Shown: positions 21,640 to 34,068 of the stretch, piece after piece
Layout: every line of letters starts with the position of its first letter
Position numbering within the stretch: the stretch's first letter is position 1
Assembly: GCA_027922465.2 (NCBI GenBank)
Contig: BQMF02000102.1
Span: forward strand, 744,001 to 808,000
Length of the DNA stretch: 64,000 nucleotides
Origin: Turritopsis dohrnii
Taxonomy: Eukaryota; Cnidaria; Hydrozoa; Anthoathecata; Oceaniidae
Direction: 5' to 3'
Translations under genes and position numbers: made by a program
Notes under the pieces: generated by a model
The model's database searches: none
The model's input: the letters and a program-made list of their open reading frames with translations, nothing else
Told to the model about the DNA's origin: nothing

Positions 21640-22327
21640 TTAAATGTTTTTTTAGTTGTTTTTTTTAATAACCTATTTTAACAAATTTTTAACAGTGTAA
21701 TTTATGCTTTTTATCGAATATATTGTTTCTTTTGTAAAAAAAAGGTTCTTTCTTCTCGATATCGGTTCTCAGACTGTGTTTGACTCCGTCTTTGAAGTAA
21801 GCCGTGTTGGTCAGTTTTGTTGTTATATTTGAACGGAGCGTATCCAGAAAACGCGAGCTGTTTTACGAGTCTGGGGTTTTCAACCAATCAGGTCGCTGAG
21901 AGATTGTGTTACACAGAGTGTCGAAATGGAGTCTCGGAAGCATAGCTTCGAGTTGAACGGTTTTGCTTTTGATAGGTTGGATATCAAGTGACCAATACTG
22001 TAGTAATTTCTGTTTGTGTTTAGGATATCAAGCTGGTCTGGAACATTCCGGTTTTCAGAGGGGCAGCATTTACGTCAGCAGCATCAGATAGCAGGTTACC
22101 TATAGTTGCACATCTAAAAAAGACAAGACTTCCCCATGAAAAAAACATTCGAAATATTCTGTAGTTAATCCTGATGCAAAAGGATAAAACATATTTTCGC
22201 ACACTCTTCGCTGCTGACTTTTCTCCGCCGTGCGTTTAACACAAAGTCGATAAACCCAAAATTACGAATCCGTGTAATTTCGGGTCGGAGACATCAATGT
22301 GTCATATATTGGGAAAAACCAATGATA
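21640..22327. other. No gene recognised
   Basis: Possibly degraded LINE sequence around 21780-21930 on the minus strand; I cannot confirm it. Confidence 0.3.
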
Positions 22328-22695
22328 TACCGTAATCGTTCGAATAAGCGCCCGGGCGCTTATTTAATTTTTCTGCTTTTAAGGGGGCGCTTATTCAAGA
22401 TGGGCGCTTATTCGAAAGGGGCGCTTATAAATATTTTTCGAAAAATAAGGATTGAAAATTCAAAGATCAACGTTCTTTTTCACATGTTTTACATCTGTCA
22501 GGAGAACAAAAGTCAAACATGTAAATACACGTTGTCGTTTTTATAATAAACCGGTTTGTTTATAAGGAACCTAAAGGAACCCAGTACTAGAATCTTCAAA
22601 ACTTTTACTGCTACAAATTATTCCTGCTTTTCGAGATAAGAAACATTTTTTTGTATAATGTAAATCATGCTTGGAAGAAAAAAATGCATTAATTG

Positions 22696-23050
22696 TTACA
22701 CCAAAATATCAATATCCTCGTCACTTTTATGGTCTTCATCGACGATTAGTTCCTTAGGACAGGCATCTGCCATATCGATTTCATCAGGAACAAACGGGTT
22801 CAGTTCAAGAGTGTTCATATACTCTAATTGCTTTTCCAACATAGAGCGCCCTTCACTACAAGGTTGACCTTCTTTAAAGCAGATGATCTCATCATCCTGA
22901 CCCCCATCGGTCGAACACGATAATGCACACGAAACGAAAGATTTTTGTACAATTTCCTTGGACAACTTCTCCCAGGGCTTTGAGAATCCACTAACAACTT
23001 CTCTTCTTGGAGGTGCCTTTAAATTGCCGCAATCGGTTTCGGAAAATTCG
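22696..23050 (-). pseudogene. Tigger/pogo-like transposase C-terminal remnant
   Basis: The reading contains KEIVQKSFVSCALS, then a DDEIICFKEGQPC motif and an acidic end. These are characteristic of the C-terminal region of DDE (TIGD/jerky-like) transposases, where KSF.xCGI and a CFKxGxPC motif follow the catalytic core. No catalytic domain remains. Confidence 0.65.
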
Positions 23051-23088
23051 GAAAATTCGAATAAGCGCCCACCCTAGAACAAAGGGGC

Positions 23089-23109
23089 GGGGGGGGGGGG
23101 GGGGGGGGG
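23089..23109 (+). repeat. Run of 21 guanines
   Basis: An uninterrupted G tract within the right part of the Tigger remnant; a second G-rich stretch follows at about 23152-23166. It is able in principle to form G-quadruplex structures and likely to be length-variable. Confidence 0.9.
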
Positions 23110-23205
23110 TTATTCGAGAGGGGCGCTTATAAAATTATTTTCTTAAAAGGGGAGGAGGGGGGGGGGCGGTTATTTGAGAGGGGCGCTTATTCGAACGATT
23201 CGGTA

Positions 23206-25480
23206 TAAGCGAAGCGCTTCGCTTATATATCATTGGGAAAAACAAGAAGGAAGGCAAAAGTCAAATCGAAACAATGTCTTGGAATCAACAACCGGTATGA
23301 AAGCAATTTTGTTTTTGTATTCATCGGAAATGTCTGGGTGATCTCATTGCGGGAAAAAGCTGGCTATATGTGGTAAAGTTTCTGATATGTTAATTAAATG
23401 TTTCTGATGTTAATAAAAAAAATCAAAATAAACTTCCAATAAACTAAAAGCAAGTGCTTATGTATATTGAAAGAAACCTTTTTTATTGTTTTCCCAGGTC
23501 TTTTGAGAACTGTACAGAAAGGAAAGCATCTAATTAACTGCTTATGGTTCACAGGAAAATCAAAATGTCTTGATAAACAACATATTGTATCCTACAAAAA
23601 TGATCAAGCACAAAATGCTAATGTTTATAATATACATCACTTGGAAACCTCACTATTTGGTAGACCTATTTTTGGGAGAATTACGTAAAAGATCATGTAG
23701 AAAAGTATTAGTAGGATTTTTTTCCAGCTTGTTCTACCGCCAATGTTCCACTTGTTAACAGGATATATACATATAATATACTGAGAAATCTTTAAAGGGA
23801 AGCAGAAGTTTGGAAAAATGTTCTTTTTGGTTTGAATGCAGGAAAATGTTACTAAAAAAAAAAAAAACAGAATAAGTGAAATTGACTTACTTCCAGTCCT
23901 ATTTTATTTTGTTTTTGTTATTTTGTTTTATCATGTAGTGTGATTAAACAATTTGAAAATTGTGAGAGGAAGATGAACACCATTTTAAGAAGGTCTTCAA
24001 ACAGCTACAGTCCTAATTATAGTCATCATGGTCATGTCTTAAGTGTAATTCTGAAACCCTCCCATTTGATTCATGATCATTTATCTGATGTGATTTTTTT
24101 TCCATGCATTAATTCAACATGTGCTCTTCATCCTCCTGTTCTATTATGATAACGTCCATTATAAATATTAAAATATTAATTCCTTGAAATGTGAAATATG
24201 AAATATGAAATAAATACCACTTTAAACCAATTAGACCATAATTTTAGTGTTCTAGGATTTCATGAAACTAGGTCAACTCTTGCTACTCCTGATTAGGAAA
24301 ATTACACTCCTTACTTCAACCCTGCCTCAGGAAATACTGGGGGCACTGCACTTTATGTTTTATCCTCTCCAACTTATGTTCCACACAATGACCTCTCTAA
24401 CATCCTAAGGGATCCCAAGGTCGTAATATAAATTAATACTATTTTAAAGAATGATAGCCAAAAATAACGTTAATTGAAATTTTTGCTCAAGTAATTTATC
24501 AGAAGACCAGTAAAACAACTAAATAAAAATGAGCAATCAAATGATGAAAGAGAAGATGCTGGGAATGTTGAAATCCAACAAAATATCACGTTTAAGTAGC
24601 GACGTGAAACTCTGGTCAAAGTTGTCATTATTGCCGTTGCCCATTGCATGTCTGCAAATCGGGAATGTCTATGCTGTACAAAGATTGATGAAATAAATTA
24701 CAAAACTTTTTCTGAACATAAAAATTTATTTTTCTTCGTCACAAAACATTACTTTTCTTCTTTGAAATAAATCGAAATGTGAAATATTTTATTTATATGT
24801 CACCTGTTGTAATCTAAAAATCATCAAAGTATTTTGTGCATATTCTTTGATAAACTCTCCATCCTACTGTCATTTAATTCTTTCTTTTAAGGCGAATCTC
24901 CACTAGACTAAAAATGTCTTTGTAGACATGGTTGGTTTGTACTTTTTGTTCAATCTCCCCCACGACATCATTCGAAGGACAGAAACAATCGCCTGCCGCA
25001 GCATTTTCCGGCTATGTACGCGGGCAGAAACTTTCGCATGTCAAAAAACCGCAAAATTTATGGAATTAACTTTCGTGTTTTGCAGATTTTGGAACAAATT
25101 TCACAGAAAAAACTTTCACAAATTGAAGGAAAAGTTTAAAAAAGAAACCAAATTTTTATTCTTTTCTAAAAGTAATAAACTACAACTAATTTTCTTCACT
25201 TCCCACTCAGAGAAGAACCTTGTCATTCACTCAGGAAATCAGCTTGGGGGTGAACAGTAGCCACCCAAATCCAATACCCTACCGGCAGTTCAAGATAATG
25301 ATATGGACTACCAGGGGCTAATACAGACTGATGTTGACATCGATAACCACTTTTGGGTGTAAAAAAACAGCACCCATAAGAAATGTCCACTTGTTAACTG
25401 GCATGGGCTAAGACACAATAAGAACAAGTATTTGGCCGAACTGGGAAATATCCAGGTGGTGCATTCGTAAAAAAAATTGT
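23206..25480. other. No gene recognised; AT-rich
   Basis: No ORF here has a recognisable domain. The 110-codon plus ORF at 24928-25260 is Phe- and Lys-rich and unlike anything I know. Confidence 0.35.
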
Positions 25481-25680
25481 GAAAGTCAACAAGGACTGAT
25501 TGTCAACATGGACAGACGTCAACCAGGACGTATACGATAAGTCAACAAGGACTATCACACCCTGTCAACTAGGACAGGATATGTAAATTGTCAACAAGGA
25601 CAGACTAACTTTGACCTAAACATACTGCTGTCAACAAGGACAGACAAACCTACGACTAAAACTGTCAACAAGGACAGGAT
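25481..25680 (+). repeat. Array of eight GTCAACAAGGACAG-like motifs
   Basis: GTCAACAAGGACnG or close variants occur eight times in about 200 bp at roughly 25482, 25503, 25518, 25541, 25565, 25589, 25631 and 25664, with unequal spacers. The spacers differ in sequence, so this is not a simple tandem repeat. It lies just beyond the tail of the minus-strand SINE. Confidence 0.7.
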
Positions 25681-26877
25681 ATCACTTTATTTATTTATTT
25701 ATTTACGAATGTTTACCCAGGATAGCCTCTTCAGTTCCTTAAGGTACTGTTATCACAGACCTCCCAGAGTGTCCTAAAATCCTAAAATGTCCTAAAATTA
25801 TAAATTTTAGTAATTTTGTCCTAAATTGTCCTAACTTTTGGTTTGTTCTGATTTGTCCTAAATGTCATAAAATTTAGGATAAAGTTCAAATGAAAAAAAA
25901 AAACAATTCCTGTATTTTGACTGTAGTTATTGAGATTGAAAATACATGATATATTTTGAGTATATTTTGTTTCAGCTTTCGTTGAATTGTCTACTATCAT
26001 TCTGATTTTTGACTGAATACAACCTTGTAAAGTAGATATTTTTTCAGCGGAATACAAAAAAAGGTCTTCTCAGTTAATAGAAGTGGTATATCACAAATCA
26101 GGAGTCTTACAAGTAGCAAGCTGCATTGTACCAGGGAGAAGGAGGGAAAAAGAAAGTACAACTTAAGACAGGACAGTGACAATGCATTAAGATTAAAATG
26201 TCCATAAATAACGTTAAATGGAGTTGAATTAACCAGGAAAGCAGAGATTGTTCCGGCTTTAGAATGTGTTGAGTCTAACTTCTTATTCTCTTCAACTAAT
26301 GAAGACGTTTCCGGATTCAGACATTGTGAAGCTTTAAAACAGAGTACACTATTCAGTTTGGAATGTATCCTTATTTGAAAGATCTTTAACTAGAAGATAT
26401 GAGAAATTTAGTTTTGAAATCTGTTTCGGAAAAAAGAACTTGAATAGATATTGTTTCAAGTGTAAATAGTTTTTGAGAGTTTTTGTTTTCATTTAGCTTT
26501 TGAGTTAACTATATTACTACAGTACTTTTACCAGTTGAAGCTAATGAGTTTCTTTTGTATCACTTTTGATTATACCATTGAGTTATCTAGTAGACTTTAC
26601 ATTGAACCAAACAAGACTACATGCATTGATAACACGGGGTTGCGAAAAAAAAATTTTTTTTTTTGCCCCAGATAAGACTTGGACTTTTTTTAAACAATTT
26701 TGATGCGCTGATTTCGAAAATCACATCCATTTTTGTCTGTCACGTCAGGATATTTTTGTAGAGAAACATGGCCTATATCTAAAATCCCTTATTTTGGTGT
26801 AAAAATTGGAGGAAAAAAGGTGGATTTCAAATATAAAAACGTTTGATTCTTTGAAAAATAGAATTATAACTTTATTT

Positions 26878-26906
26878 ATATATTATTATTATTATTATTA
26901 TTATTA
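26878..26906 (+). repeat. (TTA)n microsatellite
   Basis: About nine ATT/TTA repeats inside the 3.2-kb TIR element. Confidence 0.85.
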
Positions 26907-27262
26907 AAACATATATTTAGCATCCACAATTTACAAAGTGGCTCTTCCGCCTAAAATTAAAATATGAAAAAATTAAAATATTAAGATAATTGTTGTTCAA
27001 AGAATTGTGAGAAGAAGTGGTTAAAAAAGTTAAGTTAAAAAAGTAAAAATAGAATATATATATGCATTGTATATGCATTTGTTACGCACTCATTGAAAAA
27101 GAGATAGATATTATCTCTAAGTATGTCACTATAGCATGATCAAATAAAATGGTAAGAAGTGTAAAAGTTTCCAAGACAGCTTGAAGTGATGACCATGCCA
27201 ACAACACACTGTAAAGTGGTTGAAATTGGGTTCACTTCAAACTTCGAGGAAATGAACTATTG

Positions 27263-27703
27263 TTAGGAAGAAAGAGATCTAGTTAAAGCTTTGTCCATAA
27301 AGAAGTTTCGAGAGGCACGTTTAAAACTAGCGTATGACGTCGAACATCGCACAGCCCTGGGCAAATCGTTAAAAATTAACGCTTGTTGCCTAAAACTGTG
27401 CGGTTCACCTCTTGAAACTTTCATTGTATTGTCAAAACGAGACGATCTTCGAGCACTTTCTAACTCAATAGGAAGATAGTCTGGCCATTTATTATCATTA
27501 AGAGCAAGATACGTTAATTTTACTGTTGCATGCTCAATGTTTTCCAGGATTGGTAGCCAGTTTAAGCCTTTCACTACATCGTGCATTTTAGCATATTTTC
27601 CAAGTACATAACCAGCTGTAGTGTTTTGTACTCTTTGTAGACGATTCAACAGATAGTTCGGAAGTTCAGCATAAACTGTGTTACAATAAGTAATCTTCGA
27701 CAA
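27263..27703 (-). pseudogene. CR1/Jockey-like LINE, C-terminal fragment
   Basis: 146 codons on the minus strand matching the end of LINE ORF2: ITYCNTVYAELP, LNRLQRVQNTTAGYVLG, GLNWLPILENI, YLPIELESARRSS and FNDLPRAVRCS. This thumb/C-terminal region follows the RT domain. The upstream RT is missing, so the copy is 5'-truncated, as is common for LINE insertions. Confidence 0.85.
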
Positions 27704-29237
27704 TACTAGAGTCTCCGCTAGAACTAAAATGCATATATATTAAAACAATATCATTAAAAATCAAAAGCATTGTTGAAACAGCACAGTATTGAGGTATAAA
27801 CTTTCTCTTGTTTGATTTTCTGATGAGTGACGAGTATCGCTACAGCCCTGTTTTAACGACCAACAAAAATCTGCCATCATAACTTCGTCCCATCGTCCTT
27901 GATATCATTCTTCCATTGTTTTAATATCTTGGTGAAATCTTTCTTCTTACTAATCACTCACGTCACCTAAATTTTCTGGAGATTTGTCTAATAGCTAAAG
28001 GGAATATGTACCTTAGTACTCATGTTACAACCAAGTGCATGGAAACTTTGAATTAAACTGTGAATTATTTATACGTAATTGATGTGTTACACATTTCCAA
28101 GGAATTTTTTGAGGACTTCTGTAAATGCATTCTAGGCTGCTGCTTCTACACTGTTCTTTGAATTAACCAGATTTGTATCTTTACGTAATTTTCTACTCTG
28201 TGGTCCACCGAAAATACCAGCTTTCAGTTTTTCATTGCCCAGACCAAAAAAACACCTAATAAGCAAAGTGAAGAAAGCATAAAAAAAGTTTTGCCAATAT
28301 AAACTGTTAGAAGTGTCCAATTTAAAAGACTCAAGTAGTATTTAATTGAGATAATAAACAAAACGTATGATATTTGTTTCCTAAAATTCGTGGATTTGGC
28401 TAAAATTTAAAAAAACTGAAAAACGATATCAAAAAAATGGTAGGAGTTAGCAAAAAATGGACTTCATTTTTGAAATCAGTGTGAAAAAACTACTTAGAGA
28501 AGACTCTATTATGTATCTGGGGCAAATTCTTTGTTGGCCTGTGTAATGATCAGGAAGCTAAAGAACTAGCTTTTAACAAAGTCGAATCATTTGCAATTTC
28601 ATATTACTCAAAATGTAGATAACAGACAATCATTTGTTTTCTTGTTGTTTTTACCCTAATTTTTAGGTTTTTCCGCACTTAAGGTATACAAGGTTTGATA
28701 GTTGTTTATGCTTATTAACACTCAAGCCAAGGGAAACTTTATGTTGTTCTTCGTTATATATATATCTACTCTTGATTATCTTTTGATGGTTTAATATGCT
28801 TAAATAAAGATATGTTTACTGTAACAGGTCCATAATTTAGGAATTGTCCTAAAGTTGTCCTAACGTTTTAGTCTTTGTCCTAAATTTTCTCAAGTTTTGC
28901 TCTAAAATGTCCAAAAATACTATCTAAAATTGTCCTAAATTCATAAAGAAATTACTTGATTTTGCTCTGGGAGGTCTGTTATCAATGAGGGTCCTGCAAA
29001 GGAGGTCCTAGAGCATTTAAAGCCCCCATTTGGGCTACGGAAGCTGTAATGACAGAAACCGCTCAACTAGACAACCACCCTAGACATCATTTCTACTCTC
29101 TTGCCGAGTGCTAAGCAGAGGGGAGTGATTCACACTGTTATAGTCGCTGGCATGACTCAGTTGAGGATTGAACCCGCGACCTCCCAAACAGGAAGCGAGC
29201 ACTCTACCACAAAGCTACCACGAACTGGACAGACAAG

Positions 29238-29560
29238 GACAAAAAAATTAGACCCAAATTTTTCGCCACCCTATAGCCTGTATCGCAGACCCCCAAAAAC
29301 GTCAGTTATCCCTATGGTTACCGCGATAATTTTCCCTAAACGTTGCATTCGATAAGGGTCTCAATACAATGGTTTCACACTGACGTTGCACAAAATAAAA
29401 TAAAACAATTATCTCACAACTCAATCTACCATTTTGCGTGACAGACAAAAAGACAGATGGAGAATCGGCTATTAATATATAGATACTAGTATATAGATAA
29501 GACGAAAAATACCACATTATCAGACACTTTATAAAGACTCGTAATAGTCGAAATATTGTG
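29238..29560 (+). repeat. Dispersed repeat family A, copy 1
   Basis: Begins near TTAGACCCAAATTTTTCGCC and includes CCCCCAAAAACGTCAGTTAT and a GTTGCATTCGATAAGGG segment. Related copies are at 31790-32100, 59860-59970 and 60430-60550. Non-coding. Confidence 0.6.
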
Positions 29561-29810
29561 CAAACGAATGTGTTTTTTGGATTTCTGCGAAAGCAAGAAA
29601 TACATTAAAACCGCCTCAGAAGAAGAGTCAAAAAGGTACATATTTGTTTGTTTTTATTGAAAACACAAAACATCTCACATTGTTTGTTTCGTGTATGGGC
29701 TGTTATTCTTTTTAAGCTTTGGATAATGAAGCTCAGCTCAGAGTCCTCCTCATCTCCAACATCAAAAATGTGTATCTACTCTGAGAGAGAATATTATGGA
29801 TGAATAATAT

Positions 29811-30005
29811 GGTAAACTTTAAGTTTGGATGGTAATTATTTAGAGCTATGAAAAGTTCATCAGGTACACCTTTCTTACTGCATATATATGTGACATCGAT
29901 AAAGCGTTTGTAGAATTTTGGCTGCCTTATATACGCAGAAAGAAAGGAGTACCTGATGAACTTTTCATAGCTCTAAATAATTACCATCCAAACTTAAAGT
30001 TTACC
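29811..30005. repeat. Perfect 57-bp inverted repeat at the 5' end of the Penelope fragment
   Basis: Arm 1 (29811-29867) begins GGTAAACTTTAAGTTTGGAT. Arm 2 (29949-30005) is its exact complement and lies inside the Penelope-like coding sequence. The arms are 81 bp apart. Such an inverted end piece is expected for Penelope-like insertions. Confidence 0.85.
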
Positions 30006-30812
30006 ATTGAAGAAAACCCAAGCAAGTTCCTTAATACAGCTATAAGACGCAATAAAGAAGGTACCTTCCCCATCAAAGTTCACAACAAAGAAACTAAGTT
30101 ACCATTTCATTGGTCGTCACAACTCCCGTTACAATATAAACCTAGCGTCATCAAAGGGGAATTGGTACTTGCAGAACGTATCGGTAGTTCATTTCCAGAA
30201 GAACTTAAACGCATCAGTTCCAAGTTCAAAATGGCAAACTACCCGACCAGATTCGTCGAAGCTCAAATTAAATCCTTCGTACAATCACCTACAGAGCATG
30301 AAACCATCATTCCATCTTTGCTGTTTGAAGAAAAGCCTCATCAGAAACAAGTGTTCATCAAAATTCCATATTGTCCAAAAAATGAGTCCGTGATAAGGAA
30401 AGTGGTCAACAACATTGAAATGCTCGCGGAAGGCAAAGTCAAAGTTGTTTACTTCTGGAAAACATCCAAAATTACAAGTCTTTTTCCTCTCAAGGACAGG
30501 GTTGAGCATAAAAGCAATGTGTGATCTACAAGGGTGACTGTTCATGCAGCTTAAGCTATATTGGGGAGACGAAACGAAATGCAGCAATTAGATGGGCAGA
30601 ACATAATTCTGACAGCAAAAAAATCAGAGCCATCGAAGCAGCTTGTGGAAAACCCAATGTACGAGTTCACATGGTCAATTGTTGCCAAAGCAAGCAATAA
30701 TGCTAGAAGAAGAAAAATCCTTGAGGCATTTTATATCAGAACTCAAAACCCGACTATTAATGATCAAAAGGACATGAAAAGCCTTCTATTATTTAGAAAT
30801 GGCATAACATAG
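29935..30812 (+). pseudogene. Penelope-like element: RT C-terminus and GIY-YIG endonuclease
   Basis: The plus-strand reading has KFTIEENPSKFLNT and LPFHWSSQLPLQYKPS, then an ORF 30162-30524 (AERIGSSFPEELKRI...). These match the region after the reverse transcriptase of Penelope-like elements. After a stop at 30524 a GIY-YIG nuclease core follows (YKGDCSCSLSYIGETKRN, about 30528-30585). The C-terminal segment (WSIVAKASNNARRRKILEAF) lies in another frame within 30561-30812 and ends with FRNGIT. At least one stop and one frameshift make it inactive, and it is 5'-truncated. Confidence 0.82.
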
Positions 30813-31450
30813 ACCAATTTACCAGTTTTTGATACAATTATTTTCGCCTTTGTTCTTTCATCCATGATATTATCTTTATCGTCCTTCATTGTTCCATTTA
30901 ACTTTTACACTTTTTATTTTTTGTCTCTTTGGACTTTGGTTTTATTAAGGGATGTTTTCTGTCATTCAGATGTAACTAAGTTCATCGGTGGTGTATTATA
31001 TGCAATGAGGTTTCGCATAGTGTCGATTATTAAGTTTTGCAATGCCCTGGGGTGTGTATGTAATCAGAAATGTGATGTTTATGTTGTTAAAATCATTCAA
31101 CCTTTTTTTCAAATTTCTTAAAGAATTTGTTTAAACGTAGATCAAGAATGTTTGTAAGTGCATGCCATATTGTTAATCAAACTAAAACAAAAATGTCTGA
31201 TTTCAGTAATGTATGTTTTTATTTTGTCTATATGAATGTATTTTGCATGACCAAAATTTATATGTTCTAGGAAAAATGTTTTGAATTTATGATTTATGAG
31301 CATGCTCATTAGGATATCTAAAAGGATCAATATATTGTTGATATTATTTTGTATCAACAAACATGTCATTCAGTTTATTGGCTGTATAAACATTATAATA
31401 AAACATAAATAAACATAAATAAACATTATAATAAAGTTATATACCTTCAA
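30813..31450 (+). other. Probable 3' tail of the Penelope fragment, then AT-rich DNA
   Basis: No ORF with recognisable content. Short AAACATAAATAA repeats occur at about 31399-31435. Confidence 0.35.
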
Positions 31451-31789
31451 AATGTCCTGAGGAGCATGTAATTAGCAGTGCAATGCATTGTAGAAATTGT
31501 TCAGCCGTTCAATGATTCAAACGTCATTCAAGTTTCAAGAATATTATTATAGTATTTCATTTTTCATACTTCTGCTGATTTTGCAGAAATCCTTCTGCCC
31601 ATAAGGGCATCTTGTTTGTCTTATATTATAAACAACATAATATACACTGACTGTAATGTTTCATATAATGTATATATAGTAACCTGGGTAAAAGAGTTTA
31701 ACTTCGAAAAGGATGTGTCAAATTTGCCTTTCCTGCGTACAAACCCTGTGGGATTTGGGAACTGGGAACAGAAAATGTACCCATGTTGT

Positions 31790-32100
31790 AGAACTCGAAA
31801 AACTGACCAAAAAAGTGTATGGGATCGTTTCGCTATGATCAACCGTTAGAGACATCGCCGATCAAAGATTGTGATGACGTCATAGCCGCATCACCCAAAA
31901 ATATTAAGACCCAAAACTTTCGTCACTCAATCACCTGTAACGCCAACCCCAAAAAACGTGAGTTGTCCCCATTGGTTCTCGAGATATTTCCCCAAAAAAG
32001 ACGCATTCGATTGGGGATGCAATGCAATGGTTCCCCCGTGATCATAAAAAAACTGACTTCACGCTACGTGCTACTGTAATAATCTATGTGGTTTTATGCA
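31790..32100 (+). repeat. Dispersed repeat family A, copy 2
   Basis: Shares the order AAGACCCAAAACTTTCGTCA, CCCCAAAAAACGTGAGTTGT, and ACGCATTCGATTGGGGATGC with 29238-29560. Confidence 0.6.
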
Positions 32101-32439
32101 CAACTAAGAAGACGTTGACCGTAAATTAAAATTAAATATATCACTCTCTAAAATAAAAGTGGTATGCACAACACGGATTAGTATATATAGATATATTTAT
32201 ATTTTTTTATGTTCTCCTTTAAAATGAAATATGAAATATCCATTTACATCTTGCATATTTATGTGAATTTTACATATTCAAAGAGTGCATAACGAATGAT
32301 ACGTCTAGAAATTTAATTTATTGTTGCACACAGATGTCAACATTGTCAACCACTGATGTTTTTCACTAATGTTTGAAAACTTTTTCTGTTTACCTGGTTC
32401 TCATTCAGTTAAAAATAAAACATACAATCAAGTATTTCG

Positions 32440-33200
32440 AAAGTTATTACGAATAGAAACCACCTGCTTTAAGTCTATTTTAAGTTGTTCCATGAACCCT
32501 TGTGGAAAACGTTTATCTTTGTTTTCATAAAGATGTATGTTCACATTTTTAGCGACTTTTATTGACTTCTGTAACTTTATTCAAATAATAGTTTTGGACA
32601 CAGGATGAGTGTAGGATGAATGTAGGGAGAGAGAAATGAAAACATTTTAATGTTGGCTCTTTTGAAATAACAGTTCTCTTTTGAAATACTCACCTTCATT
32701 CTAAATAAAATAATACATACCTGTTTCCTTCAGTTTTTCATCATAGGTTGAAGACAATTGTCTGAAAGTTGTGGAAATCCGTAATCCGAATAAGACGTAA
32801 TCAAGCATAATACTTTACTCCTTCTTTGTTACCAAAGTGTAACAGAATAAATGATTACTCAAGCATAATTAACTTGAGTGTAACATTTTAGTGTAATGCC
32901 ATGAACCTAGCTATTCCTTTCATGACTTTCTAAAGAAATACGGGATTATACAGAAGAGAGAACGTTCTTAAATTGTTTTCTCTTTAATATTCATAAAAAT
33001 GTTTTCAAATTTCAATAAAAACATTTTTGACTTTTTTTCTGTTGTTTTTTCAATGTTTTTTGAATTCTTACGACGTCAAACAAAATTTTGGAATTCTGAC
33101 GACATAATCTTTATTCCTTTATTCTTTATTTTTCTTACGCCGTAAGACAAACCTTATGCGTAATATGCAAATGGTCACTTTTCGCTTTCCATGTCACAAA
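32440..33200 (+). repeat. Dispersed repeat family B, plus copy
   Basis: About 700 bp that recurs inverted at about 39950-40690. Landmarks: CATAGGTTGAAGACAATTGT, AAGCATAATTAACTTGAGTG, TACAGAAGAGAGAACGTTCT, and a terminal TTACGCCGTAAGAC. The preceding segment around 32380-32420 also recurs inverted at 46850-46897. Confidence 0.7.
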
Positions 33201-34068
33201 TAAGTATTGGCCTCAAACATCTTTAGGGTCTAATCTAGACCAAAAGAGCGTCAGGTTGCTCTTTTCCTAAAAAAAGTGCCCTTTGATGTTCATATATGCC
33301 CTTTTCCCTTCTGCCAGACGCTGTGCTTCCATTCTAGATTAGACACAACCATAACAGAGGTTAGGCCACCTATAATAAATCATTCGTTCATAGTCTTTTT
33401 TTATGCAAAAATCTTGATGCGGGATGCGGTGATTATTTGATTATTTTCCGTTTTTATTTTTATTATTGCTCCTTTTAAAAACTTGTTTTATAAAATACAG
33501 AACATAAACTAATGGGTTTTTCAAGGGTGCTTAGTGCATTCTGTAAACAAATTTGACATTCCGTAAGTTAACAAAAGTTTTATAAACGCGTGATAAAATT
33601 CGGAACAGAAGTTCATTGGTATTTTTTTAAAGCCGTTGGTGAAAAGCTTATCAATTTTTGGTTATGCAGTTTATGAATGTTTATATTGTTTTTCGATTTT
33701 ACCTCTCCAAGATTATATTGGTTACTTTGCAACAATAAAAGAAGAAAAATCCTATTTTTTCATGATTTTATAACTTTAGAAAAATAATCAAACTCGATGC
33801 ACAATTATTGAATTTTAATTCTGTATGCGCGCGGAAGACTATGAACGAATGATTAATTATAGGTGTCCTTATTCTTTACTGACATAAAAATAAACAGCTT
33901 GACTATGATGTTAGACTAAAACTAAATGGGAAAAATTAAATTTTACAAACTCTGTTTGTTACTTAAGGGGTTATTCTATCTTCCTCTAAAGCTAAGAAAA
34001 ACTAATGGTGTACTTTTGACTTATTTTCTTATATTTTATGATTTTTTAGTGTTACTTATTTTGTTTAG
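33201..34068 (+). other. Upstream intron or 5' region of peflin
   Basis: No first exon of peflin could be recognised here. The ATG-started ORF at 33926 reads into the next exon in a different frame from the EF-hand protein and is not its start. Confidence 0.4.

Larger units (their letters stand above)
22330..23203. mobile_element. pogo/Tigger-type remnant with TIRs and TA target site
   Basis: The left TIR starts CCGTAATCGTTCGAATAAGC at 22330. The right TIR is its complement with a one-base indel, ending at 23203. TA dinucleotides flank both ends. Inside, a minus-strand coding remnant (about 23050 to 22696) reads like the C-terminal tail of a Tigger/jerky-like transposase. Most of the transposase is deleted. 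A run of 21 Gs lies near the right end. Confidence 0.75.
25756..28978. mobile_element. TIR element (3.2 kb) with 6-bp TSD TTATCA
   Basis: The left end CAGACCTCCCAGAG at 25756 and its exact complement ending at 28978 form 14-bp TIRs. TTATCA flanks both sides (25750-25755 and 28979-28984). Inside both ends are repeated GTCCTAAAATTGTCC-like subterminal motifs. The interrupted SINE continues cleanly across the insertion, which confirms the boundaries. It contains a LINE fragment and a (TTA)n tract but no transposase I recognise. Confidence 0.82.
25685..29223 (-). mobile_element. tRNA-derived SINE, split by a 3.2-kb insertion
   Basis: On the minus strand the tRNA-like head is at about 29166-29223: A-box-like GTGGTAGAGTGC and B-box-like GGGTTCAATCC. 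The body runs to 28985, is interrupted by the TIR element 25756-28978, resumes at 25755, and ends in an (AAAT)n tail complement at 25685-25704. A 5'-truncated copy with the same body and tail lies on the plus strand at 58058-58247. Confidence 0.75.

Noticed and set aside
25481..25680. CRISPR-like array
   Set aside because: The repeats are short and variable with irregular spacers, in a eukaryotic genome.
29150..29223. A tRNA gene on the minus strand
   Set aside because: A- and B-box-like motifs are present, but the stems do not pair and the sequence continues into a SINE body with an AAAT tail.
33185..33370. Foldback around CTAATCTAGA
   Set aside because: The arms are only about 11 bp and may be chance in AT-rich DNA.
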